From CABZJG01 sp965659715 (GTDB taxonomy: Bacteria; Pseudomonadota; Alphaproteobacteria; Rhodobacterales; Rhodobacteraceae): 64,000 nt of DNA. The position numbers were made by a program, and so were the translations under genes. This document shows, piece after piece, positions 60,641-64,000 of this stretch; position 1 is the first letter of the stretch, and the number at the start of each line of letters is the position of its first letter. The DNA lies in the NCBI GenBank assembly GCA_965659715.1, contig CBFHXE010000002.1:1-64000 (forward strand), read 5' to 3'. Under the pieces are notes generated by a model, which saw only the letters and a list, made by a program, of their open reading frames with translations, was not told where the DNA came from and did not search any database.

Positions 60641-60725
60641 CAGGAATTACCGCTTGATTTCGCTCTGGAGCGCCTAAATTTTGCACCACCGCGATACCGA
60701 CGTAAAACCGACCCCCGAATCGAGC

Positions 60726-61706
60726 CTATTTCGCAGCCAATTCGCCGACCATTTCCCACAGCGCATCGGGTACATCGACCGTCGTTGCAGGGGTTTTGCC
60801 CTGCCCCGGCATCCGCGCATTTGGATCAAGAGCAACCGCATCGGCCACTGCCTCGAACCGGTCATAAAAGGCCGGACCTGAGGCCGGATCAATCAAAAGA
60901 TAGTACTGCCCCAGATCATGTGGCGGGCCCTCGGGCGCTTTCAGTGGTTTGACATCGCGCGAGACCACGCCGCCAGTCATTCCGGCCGCCAGAAGCTCGG
61001 CCATCAGGCCAAATCCCCAGCCTTTATAGCCGCCCATGGAAACCAGCGAACCGGCCAGCGCCGCCTCGGGATCAGTGGTGGGAATTCCTTTGGAATCAAT
61101 GGCCCAGCCTTCTGGAATGCGCTCCCCTGCGGCTTTGGCCATGGTGATTTTTCCCAGTGCCACTGTGGTTGTCGACTGATCGAACTGCATGGCAATACCG
61201 CCCTTGCCATCAGGCACGGAAAACGCAATTGGATTGGTGCCGATGACCCGTGTTTTACCGCCCGGAGGCGCCACAATCGGCGAGGCATTGGTCAGCCCAA
61301 GCCCAATCAGCCCAGCGCGGGCAATGTGTTCGGTAAAATACCCAAGTGAGGTACAGGTATGGGCATGGCCCACCGCTAAACTTGCGATGCCCAGCTCGCG
61401 CGCCGCCTCAGCCGCCACCGGCAACCCCCGCGCAAATGCAGATTGGGCAAACCCCATTTTAGCATCCACATGCACCGCCCCGGCCTTCGCAGACGTCACT
61501 ACCGGTTCGGCCGTTCCATTGACCCGCCCGCTTTGCAATTGGTGGCAATAGCTTTCAAGATAATACAGACCGCAAATCCGATTGCCGACGCTTTCTGCTG
61601 TGGCCACAGCATCCGCGACATGTTCGGAAATCCAATCAGCTGCCCCATGGGCCTGTAATGCAGTTTTCGTTTTTTGCTTAATGATTTCAACGGTAACTTC
61701 GGCCAT
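60726..61706 (-). CDS. Ldh-family NAD(P)-dependent oxidoreductase
   Basis: A 326-residue enzyme of the malate/L-lactate dehydrogenase-like family (not the classic Rossmann type). Conserved runs include HTCTSLGYFTEHIARAGLIGLGLTNASP, KTRVIGTNPIAFSVPDG and GGYKGWGFGLMAELLAAGMTGG. Members reduce 2-keto acids or cyclic imines such as delta-1-piperideine-2-carboxylate with NAD(P)H; which applies here is unknown. It is convergent with cueR with an 85-bp gap. Confidence 0.87.
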   Translation of the reverse strand: MAEVTVEIIKQKTKTALQAHGAADWISEHVADAVATAESVGNRICGLYYLESYCHQLQSGRVNGTAEPVVTSAKAGAVHVDAKMGFAQSAFARGLPVAAEAARELGIASLAVGHAHTCTSLGYFTEHIARAGLIGLGLTNASPIVAPPGGKTRVIGTNPIAFSVPDGKGGIAMQFDQSTTTVALGKITMAKAAGERIPEGWAIDSKGIPTTDPEAALAGSLVSMGGYKGWGFGLMAELLAAGMTGGVVSRDVKPLKAPEGPPHDLGQYYLLIDPASGPAFYDRFEAVADAVALDPNARMPGQGKTPATTVDVPDALWEMVGELAAK

Positions 61707-62010
61707 CTAGAATCCCTTAGTCTGCTTTTGCGCACATTAGCTTTGAACACATGCGCTGGGTTTTTCAAGAGCTGATTTAGGGATCATGACAAATCCATTG
61801 CCAGCCGCATACGTCTAATTTACGGCGATGGAAATTACAGCACCATTTTTTTCAATGAATTTGACAGTGCCAAGGTCTGTTGCAACATTTTCCTTGATTG
61901 AGGTGATTGACCTTGGCGATTTTTGAGCCAATATCTCGTGTAAAAGTCATACCGCCTTATTAAACAGGCGCTGAACTTTCCGTAAATGGAATTTTAAAGG
62001 ATTGAATATA
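61707..62010. other. Intergenic region upstream of the serine-glyoxylate aminotransferase
   Basis: About 300 bp. The one candidate is a 38-codon minus-strand frame starting with TTG at 61931 and ending with TAG at 61815, with no clear ribosome site or domain; it is not accepted. Otherwise I see AT-rich spacer that must hold promoters for both flanking genes. Confidence 0.5.
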
Positions 62011-63213
62011 ATGTCCCTTGCAAATGGTCGGTCTTATCTTGCTATCCCCGGTCCCTCTGTCATTCCTGAAGCCGTACTTCAGGCAATGCACCGCTCTTCG
62101 CCGAATATCTATGAAGGCGAATTGGTGGACATGATGCCGCCGTTGCTTGCAGATTTATGCGCCGTTGCGCGCACTGACCAGAATGTTGCGCTTTATATAG
62201 CAAACGGCCATGGCGCATGGGAAGCCGCGCTGGCGAACATGGCAGGCCCTGGCGATACGGTTTTGGTGGCCGCCACTGGACAATTTGCCCATGGGTGGGC
62301 TGCGATGGCCGAAACCCTTGGAATTAATGCAGAAATTATTGAATTTGGAACACAGTCGCCGATCAACCCTATGCGCATTAGTGATGCTTTGCGGGCCGAT
62401 ACAGCACGGCAGATCAAAGCTGTTCTGATCACCCATGTGGACACATCCACATCCATTAAGAACGACATAAAAGCGGCGCGCGACGCCATTGATGCCACCG
62501 TTCACCCTGCTCTATTGGCCGTGGATTGCATTGCATCGCTTGGCTGTGATCGCTTTGAAATGGATGCATGGGGTGTTGATGTGATGGTTGCGGCCAGCCA
62601 AAAAGGATTGATGGTGCCGCCGGGATTGGCCTTTGTCTATTTCAACGAAAAAGCGGCTGAGCAGCAACACGCCCTTGAACGGGTCAGTTCCTATTGGAAC
62701 TGGCAACCGCGGGTCAATGCAGAGGTTTTTTACCAGTATTTTTGCGGCACGGCGCCAACTCTTCATCTTTATGGGTTGCGCACCGCTTTGGACATGATCA
62801 AAGCCGAAGGCATCGATGCTATCTGGTCCCGTCATAAAGTGCTCGCCCAATCCATTTGGGCCGCAGTAGAGTGCTGGGGCAGCGGCGCAGGCCAGATGCG
62901 GATGAATGTGCAAAACCCGCAGCACCGCAGTCATGCGGTTACCTCGCTGCACCTTGGTGCGCCTGATGGAAAAAATCTCCGCCGCTGGGTTGAGCATGAG
63001 GCCGGATTAACCCTTGGCATCGGCTTGGGCATGTCCACGCCCGAAGATCCCAATGGCGACGGATTTTTCAGATTTGGCCACATGGGTCATGTCAACGCAC
63101 AGATGATCATGGGGCTGCTGGGCACCGTTGAAGCCGGGCTTTGTGCACTTGATATCCCGCACGGATCCGGCGCTGTCGAAGCCGCAGCGCGGGTTATGGC
63201 ATCAGCGAGCTAA
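62011..63213 (+). CDS. Serine-glyoxylate/alanine-glyoxylate type aminotransferase
   Basis: A 400-residue class V PLP enzyme. ATG at 62011 is chosen because AAAGGA is about 9 nt upstream; a TTG three codons earlier is less likely. The N-terminus MSLANGRSYLAIPGPSVIPEAVLQAMHR is typical of serine-glyoxylate aminotransferases. The Schiff-base lysine is K198 in VAASQKGLM. It interconverts serine and glyoxylate with hydroxypyruvate and glycine, a step of the serine cycle and photorespiration-like metabolism. Its end overlaps the convergent hisC-like gene by 12 bp. Confidence 0.87.
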   Translation: MSLANGRSYLAIPGPSVIPEAVLQAMHRSSPNIYEGELVDMMPPLLADLCAVARTDQNVALYIANGHGAWEAALANMAGPGDTVLVAATGQFAHGWAAMAETLGINAEIIEFGTQSPINPMRISDALRADTARQIKAVLITHVDTSTSIKNDIKAARDAIDATVHPALLAVDCIASLGCDRFEMDAWGVDVMVAASQKGLMVPPGLAFVYFNEKAAEQQHALERVSSYWNWQPRVNAEVFYQYFCGTAPTLHLYGLRTALDMIKAEGIDAIWSRHKVLAQSIWAAVECWGSGAGQMRMNVQNPQHRSHAVTSLHLGAPDGKNLRRWVEHEAGLTLGIGLGMSTPEDPNGDGFFRFGHMGHVNAQMIMGLLGTVEAGLCALDIPHGSGAVEAAARVMASAS

Positions 63214-64000
63214 TGCTGCGCTAAGCGCTTTGGGCAGCAAATCGCGTAATAGTTCAAGATCTTCTGGATGGCCGGCACTGACCCGGATGCAGCGGTTTTG
63301 CGGGGCCACAAATGGCATTCTAACAAACAGGCCACTGGCCACCAGATCGTCTAGGACGGCTTTGGCGAAAGCGCCATCCCGGCCGCAATCTATTGCAACA
63401 AAATTGGTGGCAGACGGCAGCGTAGATAACCCGTTTTCTTCAGCTATCTGCGCAATGGTAGCGCGGCCTTTTGCCACCTGTTCGCGCACATGGGCAAGCC
63501 AGTCCTGATCGCCAAGCGCCGCCAATGCACCGGCTTGCGCTGCACGGTTCATGCCAAAGTGATTGCGAATTTTTTCAAATTGCCCGATCAGATCCCGCGC
63601 GCCCAAAGCATAGCCTACTCGTGCCCCTGCCATGCCGTAACCTTTTGAAAAGGTGCGCATTCTAATCACTTTAGGGTCATTAATCGCCACCTTTGGGGCG
63701 GTGCCTTCGGGCGCAAATTCGATATATGCTTCATCCAGAACTAAAAGACAGCCATCGGGCACATTAGAGATCATTTCCTCTATCACATCTGCGCTGTGCC
63801 ACGTTCCCATCGGATTGTCTGGGTTGGCCAAATAGATCAGTTTGGCATTTTGCTGTCCGGCCAATTCCAAAAGCGCGGCAGGGTCTTCGTGATCCCCGAC
63901 ATAGGGCGCTTTAAGCAAGGTCCCGCAAAATCCAGCCACATGATAGTTAAACGTCGGGTAGGCACCATCTGATGTTACAACTTTGTCACCCGGTCCGATC
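63202..64000 (-). CDS. hisC: Histidinol-phosphate aminotransferase-like enzyme, N-terminus outside the window
   Basis: The frame is open to the right window edge (64000), so the first part, probably about 100 residues, is missing. It begins here with GPGDKVVTSDGAYPTFNYHVAG and contains the class I/II PLP signatures ANPDNPMGTWHSADVIEEM and VLDEAYIEFAPEG. The Schiff-base lysine is in MRTFSKGYGMAGARVGYALG. The motif order resembles HisC; the closely related aminotransferases of other amino acids cannot be excluded. Confidence 0.8.
   Translation of the reverse strand, partial: IGPGDKVVTSDGAYPTFNYHVAGFCGTLLKAPYVGDHEDPAALLELAGQQNAKLIYLANPDNPMGTWHSADVIEEMISNVPDGCLLVLDEAYIEFAPEGTAPKVAINDPKVIRMRTFSKGYGMAGARVGYALGARDLIGQFEKIRNHFGMNRAAQAGALAALGDQDWLAHVREQVAKGRATIAQIAEENGLSTLPSATNFVAIDCGRDGAFAKAVLDDLVASGLFVRMPFVAPQNRCIRVSAGHPEDLELLRDLLPKALSAALAR

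Noticed and set aside
12384..60708. GCGATACCGACG(C/T)AAAAC present at 12384-12401 and 60691-60708
   Set aside because: A rough estimate gives about three chance pairs of 18-mers with at most one mismatch in 64 kb, so it is not evidence of a repeat family.
1..64000. tRNA, rRNA, CRISPR, insertion sequence or prophage
   Set aside because: No cloverleaf-like segment, ribosomal signature, spaced repeat array, transposase or phage structural gene was seen. The only integrase-like gene is XerC.

Overview
The window looks like a chromosomal stretch from an alphaproteobacterium of the Rhodobacterales (roseobacter group). Pointers are a GcrA cell-cycle regulator, a complete tolQRAB-pal operon, phosphatidylcholine synthase, a PhaR/phasin/PhaC/PhaZ polyester locus, an RpoH sigma factor, SdhE, a DUF1127 micro-protein and an odhB-lpd pair. 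GC content is moderate for the group by eye, and neutral pseudogenes are present. Assignment to a genus is not possible from the sequence alone; an RCA-type (Planktomarina-like) roseobacter is only a guess. No rRNA, tRNA, CRISPR array, insertion sequence or prophage was recognised.

Layout. 0-2.4 kb: end of the 2-oxoglutarate dehydrogenase operon (odhB 3' end, lpdA) and a dead glutathione S-transferase gene. 2.5-14.7 kb: one long run of minus-strand housekeeping genes (ftsH, tilS, cpoB-pal-tolB-tolA-tolR-tolQ, ybgC, a hypothetical gene, ruvB-ruvA-ruvC). 14.9-25 kb: DUF1127 protein, prmA, MATE and MFS transporters, priA, then plus-strand fsa, DUF484, xerC and pcs, and an orphan ABC-2 permease. 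25-30.5 kb: gcrA, rimO, two freshly broken genes (a PhzF-family isomerase disrupted by a 23-bp tandem duplication, and a GNAT acetyltransferase with an early stop) and a TPR protein.

30.6-41.8 kb is the most distinctive accessory region, all on the plus strand: an M20 peptidase, an amino-acid type ABC binding protein, an oversized permease carrying an embedded binding-protein-like domain, two DAO-family amine oxidases, dimethylarginine dimethylaminohydrolase, two glutamine-synthetase-like ligases and a class I glutamine amidotransferase. It reads as an uptake and gamma-glutamylation pathway for amines or methylated arginine/polyamine compounds. It resembles the Puu pathway but lacks an adjacent transporter ATPase and aldehyde dehydrogenase.

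41.8-46.2 kb is the polyhydroxyalkanoate locus (phaR, phasin, phaC facing phaZ) with three CTGC-N3-GCAG sites that fit PhaR operators. 46.2-55.1 kb holds a Gfo/Idh/MocA oxidoreductase, rpoH, an RluD-family gene and a small membrane protein whose divergent start codons overlap in one CATG, thyX, gloA, a MarR regulator, an XRE regulator with sdhE, an aspartate aminotransferase and a MATE pump. 55.1-55.8 kb is an AT-rich gap with two strong hairpins and a repeated palindrome, possibly hosting small RNAs. 55.8-64 kb: parE, a YdcZ-like membrane protein, an epoxide-hydrolase-like enzyme, a thioesterase, a CueR regulator divergent from a DUF4396 membrane protein through a textbook 19-bp-spacer MerR promoter, an Ldh-family oxidoreductase, a serine-glyoxylate-type aminotransferase and a histidinol-phosphate aminotransferase-like gene cut by the window end.
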